Origin: Microcebus murinus | Taxonomy: Eukaryota; Chordata; Mammalia; Primates; Cheirogaleidae | NCBI RefSeq assembly: GCF_040939455.1 | Contig: NC_134124.1 | Location: forward strand, 29,463,138-29,527,137 | Direction: 5' to 3' | Length of the DNA: 64,000 bases | Part shown: piece after piece, positions 24,255 to 36,420 of the stretch | Position numbering within the stretch: position 1 is the first letter of the stretch | Layout: each line of letters starts with the position of its first letter | Program-made: the position numbers and the translations under genes | The notes under the pieces: model-generated | Told to the model about the DNA's origin: nothing | Database searches by the model: none | Seen by the model: the letters and a program-made list of their open reading frames with translations, nothing else

Positions 24255-27200
24255 TTTGAAAATCTTTCTGGACACATGGACAAAGGCAAAACATAGATTA
24301 TGAGAGGTTTTCTAATACTTGATGGTATGGCTTGATTATCTGGATTAATGGCCCTACCTTTTAAATTTCTATTAGCATAGGAATAACTATGAAGTGCTGT
24401 ATTAAAAAAAATCATTATGTTTTTCCCAAATTCTAAAAGTTCTATGCACAATGACAGCTATCTGATTTGATCCCCTTACATTTCCTTTGTATTAGTCTTG
24501 ATGTAACTCAGTAGACGCCCCGCCACCATTGTTGACTCTCAGATTATTCTTGTACTTGTTTTGTATACATTGGATGCATATTAGTAAGAGTGACAGATTC
24601 TAATTTCTAGTAAAACTGTTTTAAAGTTCTACCTCTGACATTTAATAATTTCTAAAGAAATGGAAATAAATATTTAATTCCAAACTAATATTTAACTTTG
24701 CTAAATGTATTTCTTTGCTCTACATTTTTCTTTTCTCCTTAACTTTTTGAATACTTGGGAAATAATGCCCCAAAACTTTATTATACCCAAAACCTTCTTT
24801 TTAGGAGTTTGGAGAAGAATAAGGGGAGGAATTTATTGAAATTCTCTCTTACAATTATTGTGTTAATATACTATCAAGAGGCATATATAATTCATATGCT
24901 AGAGCCTTGCTAATCCACTATCCTCAAGATGCACGCTACAAGACTGAACACATTCATAGCAAGCTCCTTCCAGTATCTTGGATAATAGACCCTATAGACA
25001 CAGTCCAAAAGAAACTCTCCTTCTGCTGAATTTTCTATTATAAAAGGTTTTGTAATGCTGGAGCTCCAATGTAGTTTGAACACATTTTTCCTATTAATAA
25101 AATATTCCTTCCTTTTCACAGACAGCTACTAGTCATTATTAAGGCAATCTCGTATAGTAGTTATAGAAAACACATTTTGGTATGCTCTACCCCATTAGAA
25201 TTTATTAATTAACAGAAAGTTTTAATCCAATTATGATTATATAGGAAGTTTGACCATTTACCAATGTCTTTAAACCACATCATAGACACTAACTTGTGAA
25301 TACTCTGATGTAGAAAAGAGTTCAGAATTATAACATATAAAATAATAGCTACCTTATATTAATATTTCTTCCTAAGCCAGGGAATAAAAAACAACCCCCA
25401 AATTCAACACCCCTCTGAGTTAGGGTTAATTAGATTTAGGAGGATTTTTAAAATTTGCAGGTATAAATTTGATCTATAAAAAAAATTGAGGGTTGTACCC
25501 TGTTTCGGGAAAGTGTTATATTATTAAGTAGGTTTATGAAACATCCCTTTCAAGGAGTTAAGGATTTCACTAATAACAATGAACATATCCTGAAAAAGAT
25601 TACGGAGAACCTTCAATGCAATTATAAATCACAATAATAGTTGCATTAAAAAATTAAGAGAACATTGTCTGGAAACGACTCACTCTACAGGAATGCCTTC
25701 CCCACTCAATTTCCGAGAAGAGAATCTCTGTTAGTTACAGTAGAGTTAAAGACATTAAAGACTAGCAAATATGATGTTGCCTTATGCTATTGTAGAATGT
25801 TAATAACAGGGTTACCTATGCTTTGATTTGGTAAATAATGTTCTACCTTGTTGGATTCAGGTCAAAATGGTATAAGATACCCATTTTTCAACAGTTCTGT
25901 CATTTTACTAACTGTTAATATGTTGTTCAAGAGAAATCAGCATCAAAAGATAAACCAGAACAACAACAAAAAATAGATAAATCAATGTCTATTTTAAAAA
26001 TTAAAGTAATATCATTAAGAATTAAAATGTGTTGGATTGCCAGAAAAATTTTAACATAAATTCAACACTTGATCCTGGGTTTTTTAAATAAAGGAGTTTC
26101 ATAATGAGGGTACCATATGTGGTTGCTAAATTTGGAATGTTTGTATTTTTTCTCCATTTTTGCCATACATGGAAAATAGTACATAGAAGACAGTGTTAAG
26201 CCTAGAAATAAGAATATGTTAGAAGTTATATAGTGCTGTAATACTTTATTTCATTAGCTATTGAATGTTCATTAGCACAATTGTCCATTGCAGTTTATTG
26301 CCTTTTTATGTGATACTTTCTAGTTTTGAACTAAGATTTCAAACGCATAGAAAAGAAGCAACATATCTATCACCAAATTCCACAGACATGACAATCAAAA
26401 ACACCTCAGAATAGTTGGGATCAATAAACCATTTTACTTTTGAACTCACAAAAACATGGCCATCTTTCAAGGCTCCAAAATTATAAATGTGATAGACAGA
26501 GTATCACTTTTCCTCTGAGTTCATATCAAATTCATAGTAGATGACAAATAATCATCAATTTATAAATATCAGATTAAAAAGGGTCAAATCTGGGCAATTT
26601 TTAAAAATTTTAATTTCTGAGGCTTACTGTAAAATTAACCTTGTTTTATCAAACTTGGCTTAAATGTGTGTATAAAACTAAGGCTACTAAAGCTTGTTTT
26701 ACTTTCTTCTTTTTTATAACTCCTGAACTGGTATATATTTTAAAGCATTAAAGTGAAGTGATATCCTGAATAAAAATTCTCATCTTTTTTGTAAATTAAT
26801 AAAATAATCATGTATACATGAAATATATATACTAAAGTTTATGATCTCAATGGGTGACACTTCAGCAAAGAAGGAGCTAATTTCAGAAGAAAATGTAGGG
26901 GCAAGGAAGAATGGTCTTAGTAAAGTAAAAACTAAATTGACCGCCTCAAGAACATTTTTTAAATTATAGATAGAAGATAAGAAATGAGTATCGATCAACA
27001 TTTTCATGGGATTTCATTAATTTTGTTCCTCAAGAAATGCAATTTTAGTACCAATTATGTGCCTAGATCTGTGCAGAGGCTTAGGTGAGCAAGGTCCTTG
27101 CCCTCAAAGGTGATGAGAAAGCGATAAATCCATTTGTGCAAATAGGAAGCAATTTTGAATATATCCTTGTCTCCCTACTCATTATGATCCCATTTTAGCA

Positions 27201-28380
27201 GGAAGGGAAGCTAAGCATTGATGGGTTAGAATATGAATGCCTGCAGGGAGTCAAGTAACAGAAAGAACAATGCTCATAAATTAATCAGAAGTCAAGATGA
27301 ATAGAGAACTGTAATGTGGCCTTGAGGAACATGGTGTGGAATGTCTTTCAGATGAAAAAAATAAAGGATTTGGAGAAAGAATAGCATATGCAGCATGTTA
27401 TCCAACCCTTAGTAAAATATCACCCCCTCTTTTCCATATTGGGATTGATCTAGTCTGATTTTAATTGAATTTAAAACTCCATTGGTATCTCAATCCTTTT
27501 CTCAATTATTATGTATAGACAGGCCATACTGGTCTTTAAAATACACTACAGTGATTTTGATAAATTTTAAATTCTAAAGGACATTTTTGGTGGTGAGGAA
27601 GTGATTTCAATTAGCTGTCCAAAATCAAGCTACAAATTTTAAATTAGACATGGCAAGCCTAATATAGGGGACATGTACTTCCTCTTGAACTTGAATATGT
27701 ATTCAAAGCCATCCGTGCAGACAATGGGAACAGTATTTGCTTTAAAAAGGAGAAAGAGGGAGCTCAAATATGTTGAAATAATCAATGGCTGTACAATAAT
27801 ATAAAGAAATTGGATAGATTTGTCAGCATGTCAGTCAGAAATGAATTACAATTGTGGTAAAGAAATAAAGGTAAAAGGATTTTCTCTGAGGAAAAGCACC
27901 ATGCAAAATAAAAGCATTAGTGTGACATACAGTTTACAGAAACTCTCCTTGTGGAGATTAAAGTTTATATTTGTTGACAGTACTACAAGAATATGTCACA
28001 CAATGTAAAAATGATCATGCCATAACCACTTCTTTGCTGATGGCTTGATTTTACAGGCAGTGATCTCCATTAGATGGAATTCTACATGCATTTCTATCCA
28101 CTGACATTAGCCAGAGTAGGTGCCTGCATGAATGGATGTAATCATTTGAGACCAAACTTCTGCTATGAGATATTTTATGTCATGATACCACAAGAACCAG
28201 TTCTATTGCTTATACATTAGAATGGCTTTAGGAAAAATGACCAGAAATTGAATCATTTATATTTTGTTTTACAGTTTTCATTTATATCAAGCTATGGAGA
28301 CTGACACAGGCTTCCTGGATTCTCAGAAAATTGAGGCCTACTAGAAAAATTAATAATTATGTTGGTAATAGCTGAATTCA
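24255..28380. other. About 4 kb of AT-rich unique sequence
   Basis: No gene, RNA gene or clear repeat except a possible old repeat fragment near 27045-27130 ('ccttgccctcaaaggtgatg'). Open frames are below 85 codons and featureless. Confidence 0.4.
28057..28115 (+). other. Weak exon-like segment (59 nt)
   Basis: A branch-point-like CTGAT at 28038-28042 is followed by TTGATTTTACAG ending at 28056, and a GTAGGT donor-like sequence begins at 28116. The signals are acceptable but weaker than at 18597 and 51232, and may be chance. Confidence 0.12.
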
Positions 28381-28384
28381 CGGG

Positions 28385-28590
28385 AGCAATAACTTGCATT
28401 TACTGGGCATTTACATGAAGAGCACTTTCTTTGTTTTCCTTCCTTTAATTCTATAATATTTATAGTGTGAAGGTACATTGATAATCTTTATTTTTCAGAT
28501 GGAAAAATGAAGCTTATGCAAAATACACAAATAAATCAATACCCATTAAAAAACAGATGAGAAACAGAAACCAGTTTCAAAGCCTGTCTG
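28385..28590 (+). repeat. MIR SINE, diverged
   Basis: Reads 'cttgcatttactgggcattt', then 'ttcagatggaaaaatgaagc', in MIR order. Confidence 0.6.
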
Positions 28591-28602
28591 GCCCTAATGA
28601 AA

Positions 28603-28690
28603 GGTACATACAAATATGTACCTGATCCAATATGTACCTTGGACCAGATACATACTTGGTACCTGGTACAAGCCATTAGGTACCAAATAT
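28603..28690. repeat. Cluster of short inverted repeats built on GTAC
   Basis: GGTACATA at 28603-28610 pairs with TATGTACC at 28615-28622 (8-bp perfect arms, 4-nt loop). TATGTACC recurs at 28631-28638, framed by TCCAA and TTGGA. GGTACC, GGTACA and GGTACC follow by 28690. Six GTAC palindromes fall in under 90 bp. Confidence 0.9.
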
Positions 28691-29006
28691 GTCACAAATT
28701 CAGCTGTAACTTAGGTAGTCATCACAACTTCAAATCACTTCTCTTGGGTAGATGTTGGGTTTGGCATAAATTTGTGGGAAAAGATCACAATCTAATACAT
28801 GTCTGAAGTTTAATCATCAAAGTGAGGCAGATTAATTTGTATAGATTTCTCTTGGGCTCTAATTTCCTAGTCATATGCATTAATGCTGGTGGAACTTGTC
28901 TATGAGGGATACAGTTCTAAATATTCTTAAGAAATAGCAAAAGTTTTTGCTACTCCACTCCAATACATGTACTGCCATTTGTAGGAGTATTCACAAATCT
29001 TTGGTG

Positions 29007-29040
29007 TTTGGTCAGAGATGTGCTAGCATCTCTGACCAAA
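29007..29040. repeat. Perfect 14-bp inverted repeat with 6-nt loop
   Basis: TTTGGTCAGAGATG at 29007-29020 is exactly complementary to CATCTCTGACCAAA at 29027-29040, with TGCTAG between. It lies 160 bp left of the young L1 insertion. Confidence 0.95.
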
Positions 29041-29360
29041 GTCAGTTTAGCAAATGACTATCCAAAGAAAAAGTAAGCACATATATAACATGTGCATACT
29101 TACATTTAGTATGAATGTTATAATATGTAGGAAACAGAAATAATAACAAAATATGCAATACCTTTTATTGTAAATGTCACATAGCCAATCAATTCTTTTC
29201 TTTTTTTATTTTCATTTTTTTTATTTCGGCATATTATGGGGGTACAGATTTTAAGGTTTCAATAAATGCCCTTTTCCCCCCTACCCCCAAAAGTCTGCGT
29301 TTCCAGCATGACCATCCCTCAGATGGTGCACATGTCACTCATTATGTATGTATATACCCG

Positions 29361-29385
29361 CTCCCCTCTCCCCTCCCCCCTCCCC
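29361..29385 (-). repeat. G-rich tract in the L1 3' UTR (potential G-quadruplex)
   Basis: The minus strand has four runs of four or more G separated by one to three bases. A G-rich polypurine element in the 3' UTR is a known L1 feature. Confidence 0.9.
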
Positions 29386-29516
29386 AATACCCTATTACTG
29401 TAGTACCTATGTGTCCACTTGGGTGCTACTCAGTTAATACCAGTTTGCTGGAGAATATATCTGGTGCTTGTTTTTCCATTCTTGGGATACTTCACTTAGT
29501 AGTATGGGTTCCAGCT

Positions 29517-30860
29517 CTAACCAGGAAAATATAAGAAACCATTGTTTCTTAGAGCTGAATAGTACTCCATGGTATACATATACCACATTTTATTAATCCA
29601 TTCTTGGATTGATGGGCACTTGGGCTGTTTCCACAGCCTTGCAATTATGAATTGTGCTGCTATAAACATTCGAGTGCAGGTGTCTTTTTTGTAGAGTGTC
29701 ATTGGATCATTTTGGTAGATGCCCAGCAATGGGATTGCTGGATCAAATGGTAGATTCACTTGTATCGCTTTAAGGTATCTCCATATTGCTTTCCACAGAG
29801 GTTGAACTAGTTTGCAGTCCCACCAGCAGTGTAGGAGTGTTCCTCTCTCTCCACATCCATGCCAGCATTTGTTATTTGGAGACTTTTTGATAAAGGCCAT
29901 TCTCACTGGAGTTAAGTGATATCTCATTGTAGTTTTGATTTGCATTTCCCTGATGATTAGAGATGTTGAGTATTTTTTCATATGTTTGTTGGCCGTTCTT
30001 CTGTCTTCTTTAGAAAATTTTCTGTTCAAGTCCTTTGCCCACTTTTTAATAGGGTTATTTGATTTTTTCTTACTTATTTTTGTGAGTTCTAAGTATATTC
30101 TAGTTATCAGCCCTTTATCGGATATGTAGGATGCAAAAATTTTCTCCCATTCTGTAGGTTGTCTGTTTACTTTCATGACTGTTTCTTTGGCTGTGCAGAA
30201 GCTTTTTAGTTTGATCATGTCCCATTTATTTACTTTTGTTGCTGCTGTGATTGCCTTTGGGGACTTCTTCATAAACTCTTTGCCTAGGCCGATGTCTAGG
30301 AGAGTGTTTCCAACATTTTCCTCTAGAATTCTAATAGTTTCATACCTTAGGTTTAATTCTTTTATCCAGCATGAGTTGATTTTTGTGAGAGGTGAAAGGT
30401 GTGGGTCCTGCTTTAGCCTTCTACAAGTGGCTATCCAGTTTTCCCAGCACCATTTATTGAAAAGGGATTCTTTTCCCCAGCGTATGTTTTTATCTGCTTT
30501 GTCAAAGATTAGATGGCTATATGAGGATGGTTTTATATCAGGATTCTCACATCTGTTCCACTGGTCAATATTCCTATTTTTGTGCCAATACCAGATTGTT
30601 TTAATTACTATAGCTTTGTAGTATAGTTTGATATCTGGCATATTAATACCTCCCATTTTGTTTTTGTTGCCTAGAATTGCTCTTGATATTCGGGGTCTTT
30701 TTTGGTTCCATTCAAAGCGTAAAATTATTTTTTCTATATCTGTGAAGAATGTTGATGGGATTTTAATAGGTATTGCATTGAATCTGTATATCAGTTTGGG
30801 TAGAATAGACATTTTAATGATGTTGAGTCTGCCGATCCACGAGCATGGATGGATTTCCAT
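29517..30860 (-). pseudogene. L1 ORF2 C-terminal remnant (447 codons open)
   Basis: This is the longest open frame in the window. It covers the end of the L1 reverse transcriptase thumb (a [18 protein letters not shown] stretch near residue 5), the following linker, and the C-terminal cysteine motif CX3CX7HX4C (C332, C336, H344, C349, numbered from the first Met). Endonuclease and catalytic polymerase domains are absent because the insertion is 5'-truncated. Upstream sequence at about 30855-30910 continues ORF2 in another frame, so a single-base deletion near 30850 likely separates them. The frame ends in TAG at 29517. Known L1s often read a few residues further here, so it may be a premature stop. 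No promoter and no expected product. Confidence 0.92.
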
Positions 30861-31259
30861 CTGTTTACATCCTCTGCTATTTCCTTCCTCAGTGTTTCAT
30901 AGTTCTCCCTGTAGAGGTAGCCAATCAATTCTTGAAGAATATTCCCTTGATTTTGTCAAACTCTGATTTCTCTTGCCAACTTACTGGTTGCAATTAATTA
31001 GTTTCCCTAATGGTTCTTCCATAAATATTGTTTTTTATTTTAATTTACATTAATGAGTAAGATAAAAAATATATATATGTTGGAGCTTCACTAATTCATC
31101 AATGTCTTGAGCAACTTCTTTGCTGAATCAAACAATTTTTTCCAAATACTAAAATAATATTCCCCAATTTTATCTGTACCATTAATAATGTGACAGCTAC
31201 AGACATGACACACTTTGAAATTTATCAGCATTATTATTTTCTCCATTGCTTTCTTATCC

Positions 31260-31500
31260 CTAGACTAAAGGTCAACCACTATAGCCCACAAGGTTAATCT
31301 GGCCTGCTGCCCATTTTTGTAAATAAAGTTTGATTAGAATACTGCAAGCCTATTTGTTTCTATCTTGTCTAGGTCTAATTGCAGAGTTGAGTAGTTGCTA
31401 CAGAAAACATAACTGGCACAAAGCCTAAAATATTTATTCTTTAGCCCTATGCAGGAAATGTTTGTAGTCAACAACATAATAAATCCAGGCTTGATATATA
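31260..31500 (-). mobile_element. Nonautonomous hAT-like DNA transposon, second copy
   Basis: Includes 'tggcctgctgcccatttttg', 'taaataaagtttgattagaa' and 'gagttgagtagttgctacag', the same order as the copy at 14500-14750, diverged from it. Confidence 0.62.
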
Positions 31501-31696
31501 ATGTTTGCTGATTTCCATAGTGTCAATATTCCATTGTAACTGTTTTCAAGCTACCAATATAACATTACTAGGTGTATAGTTGCAGAGAAATGCCCAATAG
31601 CACACCCCTATATAGAATTTACACCATACCCATGCAAGAGGTGTAAATAAGCCGGAGCACATAATAGTAATTAGTGGTAAAGTAGTTATGAAGTTG

Positions 31697-32120
31697 TTAT
31701 GGATTAAATTTTATCTCCCCAAAAAGATATATTGAAGTTTTTAGAATTGGTACCTCTGAATGTGACTTTATTTAGAAATAGTGTGTTTGCAGATGCAATC
31801 AAGTTAAGATGAGGTCATACTGGATTGGGTGGGGGCCCTAAATCCAATGGCTGGTGTCCTTCCTTATAAGAAGATAGAGATTTGCTGAAACAGAGGAAAC
31901 ACAGGAAGGAAGGCCACATGAGTTTGAAGGAAGGCCACAGAGTTTGAAGTTACACTTCCACAAAGCAAGGTATGCCAAGTATTAGTGGCAATCACCAGAA
32001 ATTGGAAAAAGCAAAAAAAGGATTTCCCCCTTGAGCATTCAGAGGGAGCGTGGGAACAACTTGACTTCAGACTTCCAGACTCCAAAACATCTGGTAACTT
32101 TGTGGTAATTTGTAACAGCT
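31697..32120 (+). mobile_element. MLT1-type MaLR LTR, plus strand
   Basis: Begins TTGTTATGGATTAAATTTT and includes 'aatgtgactttatttagaaa', 'gcagatgcaatcaagttaag', 'atccaatggctggtgtcctt' and a 3' part ending near 'gtggtaatttgtaacagc', a complete MLT1 LTR order. A 20-bp segment around GGAAGGCCACA is duplicated at about 31907-31948. Confidence 0.88.
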
Positions 32121-32124
32121 GATC

Positions 32125-34380
32125 TGGAAACAAACACGAAAGTACTGAGTTTTGAGTGTTTATTCCCTTTGTTTTTCACATAATTAATTTCATTGTACAT
32201 TTATATAATTTAATTTTTAACAATGGCCATGTTTAACAAGTTTTTAGTATTCTTGAAAATTTAACAAACTTATGAGCCAGTTTGGGCTGGCTCCAAATCA
32301 GTAAAGTAATCAGTAATGACAAGGCTACACCCTCCTCTAGGGGAGAGAAGAGAGTTAGAGCCCATCCAGTCTTCCATGTCTCTAGAAAACCAGTTTTGTA
32401 AAGGTGGAATGTAGCAATAAGAGATTTCAGGGAGCAAGATAAGGGCCAAGTCTTGCTGTTGAAGGCTTAATTTTTGGATCTGATTTGTCTGAAAGGAACT
32501 TATGAGAGTTTAAGTCATGAGCTCGAGGGATGAGATTTGATTTAGAAATCCACCTGATAATGTTTCCTGTTTCAGTCAAGACTGGCTCAGGTACTGCATG
32601 AGACTGAGTCCCAAATGTGAGTATCAGTTGGCTCAATCTTGGACTACAAAATGGAGTAGCAAAATAAATGAGATTTAATTTAGAAATAAGAAGGTTTAGA
32701 AATTTCTAATATAAACTATGGATTTCCTCATTTTCTTGCGTATTTCCAAAGAGCATTTTTCGCAAACTGTGGATATATAATGAACCACAGTAACATATTC
32801 CTCTTAAATGCATATGCAGCCATTTAGTTTTAGTGGCACTTTGCATTATATTTGTCCCCTCTTCTGCCAAAAGAATGCACATTCTATGCCTCATTATATT
32901 AAGCTTGAGGAGTGAACTGCTAAACCTTTAGTAATGGGAAGACATGTTTACTAATGGAATCATGTTAACCATAAATATGCATTAGATATGAAGGTCAGTT
33001 GAGTATAAATTAAGTTCTTTGTTATTAATTAAGTGAAAGATGCAAGTCCTTTCTCTTACATTTTTATGCCTTTCTAGTCAATGGTGAGAAACATTGATAT
33101 TTACTGACACTGTACAGTCATTTGAAATTTCTGGTTTCCTAATGACAGACCAGTTTCTCACTTCTCAAGGACAAGAATACTATTTTATATTTTACCAGTA
33201 ACTATGGGAGATTCTAATCCATAGCTTATCTCTTTATAGATATATAAGGATATATACTTGGTATACTAAGTATCTGGACTCTTGTTCTTTCTCTTCACTC
33301 CTGTATTGAACCAATAATATGATGAGTTCATTATCATTGTCTCCCCGGTTGTTCTCCTGGCATAGTTTGGACATTTATTGAAACACTTCTTGGGTTACAT
33401 AAATGTTGCCTGTCACAGAGAGGCTGCACTGACTTTATAATGAGGGAATCCTGTCTTGCATTGCAGATTGTATGCAGCTTTTCTACTTGTTCACTAATAA
33501 CAACAGTGTAGCTTTAGATACCCAGCTCAAGTTAGTCAGAAATTTAAAAGGTGAAATCCTATCACCAGTAAATATCTTGATGCATGGAATGATATTACTT
33601 CATCTCATTGAGTGGAAAAAGATATATAACTAAAATTTGATATTTGACATTCTATAGTTAACTTACAGTTTAACAGGCAAAAATGCTGATTGGGTAAATT
33701 AAAATAATATACTCTGCCTCAGAATTATGCAGTCAAATCCCTGACATGAAAAGCAAGGCTGAGAAAAGGATTCTTTCTCAGAATTGTTAACTAGTTTTGA
33801 CATAGGCTATTTCAAATGTTTTTGAATGATGAAGGAAAAAGTCTGTCTGATTTTTTTTTAACCAAAATAGGAATAAGAGTGATGGTACTGTTTTTATCAT
33901 GGACAGCTTGTGATGCTGTATTTTTATAGACTGAAATTTAATAATAGTATTCATGTAAGAGCATCAAATTGGTTTTCATACTTTAATTTACATTATTCCA
34001 TTAAATTTCAGGACCATTAGGAATAAATAAAGAGGAAATTATGCACAAACACATACGTATTTCCACCCTTGCCCCAAAGATATATTTTAATCAACTCTAG
34101 TTTCTCCTCATGTTTGGAGTGTATTATCCACTTAATGTCCTAGGCATGATTTCTGGACACTTTCCTATTGTTTTCAGCCATGCGGAGGGAGCTCAGAGAA
34201 GGAAAACTGCAACTTGATGAAGATTATACTGATATTCTTTGGCAGGATATGTTCCCCTTTAGCCAAAAAGGCCCTGTTCAGTATGGGGTGCCAATTCTTA
34301 GAAAATAGTATTCAAATTCTTCTAGGTTGAATATTGAAAGAACCATGACCTTTGAGGAAACCACTCTTAGGGTTTATGCT
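32125..34380. other. Unique sequence, no gene seen
   Basis: No recognised repeat, no credible open frame. The part at 32500-32640 is complex sequence. Confidence 0.4.
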
Positions 34381-34384
34381 CACA

Positions 34385-34955
34385 TTAGATTCTTGTAAAG
34401 TGGCACGATGTTCCTAGGTATTCATCTAAGAGAAATCAAAATACATGTTCACAAAAGCCCTATACAAGGATATTCATCATAGCAGGTTTACTCATAACAG
34501 CTACAAGTTGGAAACAGTTCTTCTGTCTCTTCTTTAGTAAGAAAAGGATATATTAATTATGATACATTTATTTATATAATGGAATACTTCAGGAATACTA
34601 CATGAGAGTAAAAACAAACAAAGAAAAAACTCCACATGGGTTAATCTCAATGACATTATGTTGAAGGAAAATCCAAACTCAATAGGCTATATACTCTATG
34701 CTTCTAGTTTTACAAAGTTCTAGAACAGGCAAGGCAAATCAATGCTGATGAAAATCAGAAGAGTGCTTGCTTTGAGTCAGGGGAGTGGACTGGCAATGAA
34801 GGGGCATGAGAGATCTTTCTGGTTTGATGGAAATGCCATATATCTTAATAGGCATGTAGGTTACTGAGTATATGTATTTGTTAAAATTGATTGAATGTGT
34901 TCTTAAGATATATGCATTCACTCTGTGTAAATTATACCTCAGTAAAGAGTCACCA
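34385..34955 (+). mobile_element. Old L1 (L1M type) 3' end, plus strand
   Basis: Reads 'aaaagccctatacaaggata', 'tcatagcaggtttactcata', 'ataatggaatacttcaggaa', 'gaaatgccatatatcttaat' and ends 'gtaaattatacctcagtaaa', the typical 3' UTR end of old mammalian L1s. Confidence 0.85.
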
Positions 34956-35762
34956 GGTGCTTTGGAGAAAATAATGATTTATTAACAGTTACTTTTTTAT
35001 ACATAATAATTTGCCTTCCTCCAATTCTCTTAATTTTTCAAAACATAATCCCATCTACTATATCATTTTATCCTGTGGTTAAGAAAGCATGAGTGGAAGG
35101 ACTGTGGGAAGATGGCAGAGTAAGAAGCACTAGAAATATGTCTCCCCACCTACACAGCAATTGCACTAGCAGATTCTGTCTGATGTAACTGTTTTAGAAC
35201 TCTGGAGTCTATTCAAGGCTTGCGACTTCTGGTGGGGAGAGTTAGATGGTAAATTTAAGTTAATTTCAGTCAATTTCAGCTTTTAGCACAGTTAACACCT
35301 ACCCATCCCCCAGCCTTAGCAGCTTGCACACAGATTGCAGGGTGTGCAAAACAGACCCTGTTTTCTAAAAATCAGGGATCTGTACTCAATTACCGATTGC
35401 TGCTACTGATCACAGAGGTTCAGACAAACAGGCGGTGGCCACTGTTGTTGAGCCTTCCTTCTCCATTCATTGCAAGCTGAACTCTCCCTCTGACTGAAGT
35501 GATTTCCAGGGAATTTAAAGGACCAGTAACTTTTTCTCCCTCATTTTTCTCTTTATTCCCCTTTTGGGAGCCAGACATTAAAGACTAGGATATTCAAAAG
35601 CAATTGCATATATGTGGAGAAATTAGGAAGTCACTGTACATGTACAGGGAAGCTATAGGCTCAAAAAACACCAGAGAAGACCTTAAGTTTATACCACAAA
35701 TTGATCCTGTATACAGATACAGCCTACAGCAATAAATAAACAAACAACAAAATCCAGCAAAC

Positions 35763-36420
35763 ATGGCAGAAAGGGAAGAATGTAATTCCCAGAGTTATTA
35801 CATTATTAGAATTGGATGTCCATCTTACCACACACACACACACAAAATCATAAGGCATACAAAAAAGCAGGAAAGTATGGCCCATTCAAAGGAGATAAAG
35901 AAACCAAGAGAAAGTGTCCCTGAAAAAGACTTGGTGGTGGATCTACTAAGCAAAGACTATAAAACTACTGTCTTAAAGTTGTTTAAATTAAAGTAAGACA
36001 CAGGAAGTCAAGAGAATGATGTATGAACAAAATAGGAATATTGATAAAAAGATAGAAAACCTAAAAAGAAATCAAAAAGTAATTCTGGAGCTGAAACATA
36101 CAATAACTAAAATGAAAAATTTACTAGAGTAATTCAGACAGAATTAAGCAGGCAGAAGAAAGAATTAGTGAACTTGAAGATAGGACAATGGAAATTATCA
36201 AGTCTGAGAAACAAAAAGAAAACAAGATTAAAGAAAAGTGAATGGAGACTAAGAGACCTATGGGAAACCATCAAGTGACCAACATACACATTGTGGAAGT
36301 CCCAGAAGGAGAAGAAATAGAAAGGGGCAGAGAAAATATTTGAAAAAATAATGGCTGAAATCTTCTCACATTTAATGAAGGACACATATATTAATATCCA
36401 AAAAGCTCAATGAACTTTAA
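35763..36420 (+). pseudogene. L1 ORF1 remnant (RNA-binding protein with coiled coil)
   Basis: Opens ATGGCAGAAAGGGAAGAATG, stays open to 35996, then is broken by stops. The sequence at 36030-36240 still shows the lysine/glutamate-rich, leucine-spaced pattern of the ORF1 coiled coil (around 'gaacttgaagataggacaat'). A later part, around 36300-36420, reads like the start of the RNA-binding domain. L1 ORF1p is an RNA chaperone in retrotransposition; this copy cannot make it. Confidence 0.65.

Larger units (their letters stand above)
29198..30917 (-). mobile_element. Young 5'-truncated L1, minus strand, with 16-bp target-site duplication
   Basis: The A tail appears as a T-rich start at 29198-29222. 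Next come a 3' UTR with a G-rich motif on the minus strand, and 447 codons of ORF2 C-terminus. TAGCCAATCAATTCTT occurs at 29182-29197 and again at 30918-30933, a perfect 16-bp duplication. The empty site would read TTCTT/GAA, close to the L1 endonuclease preference. The element is about 1.72 kb and truncated within ORF2. The intact duplication and long open frame indicate a recent insertion. The 3' UTR resembles lemur L1s. Confidence 0.95.

Noticed and set aside
29935..30966. Plus-strand open frames of 64-148 codons
   Set aside because: They lie antisense to the L1 ORF2 remnant, which explains the sequence fully.
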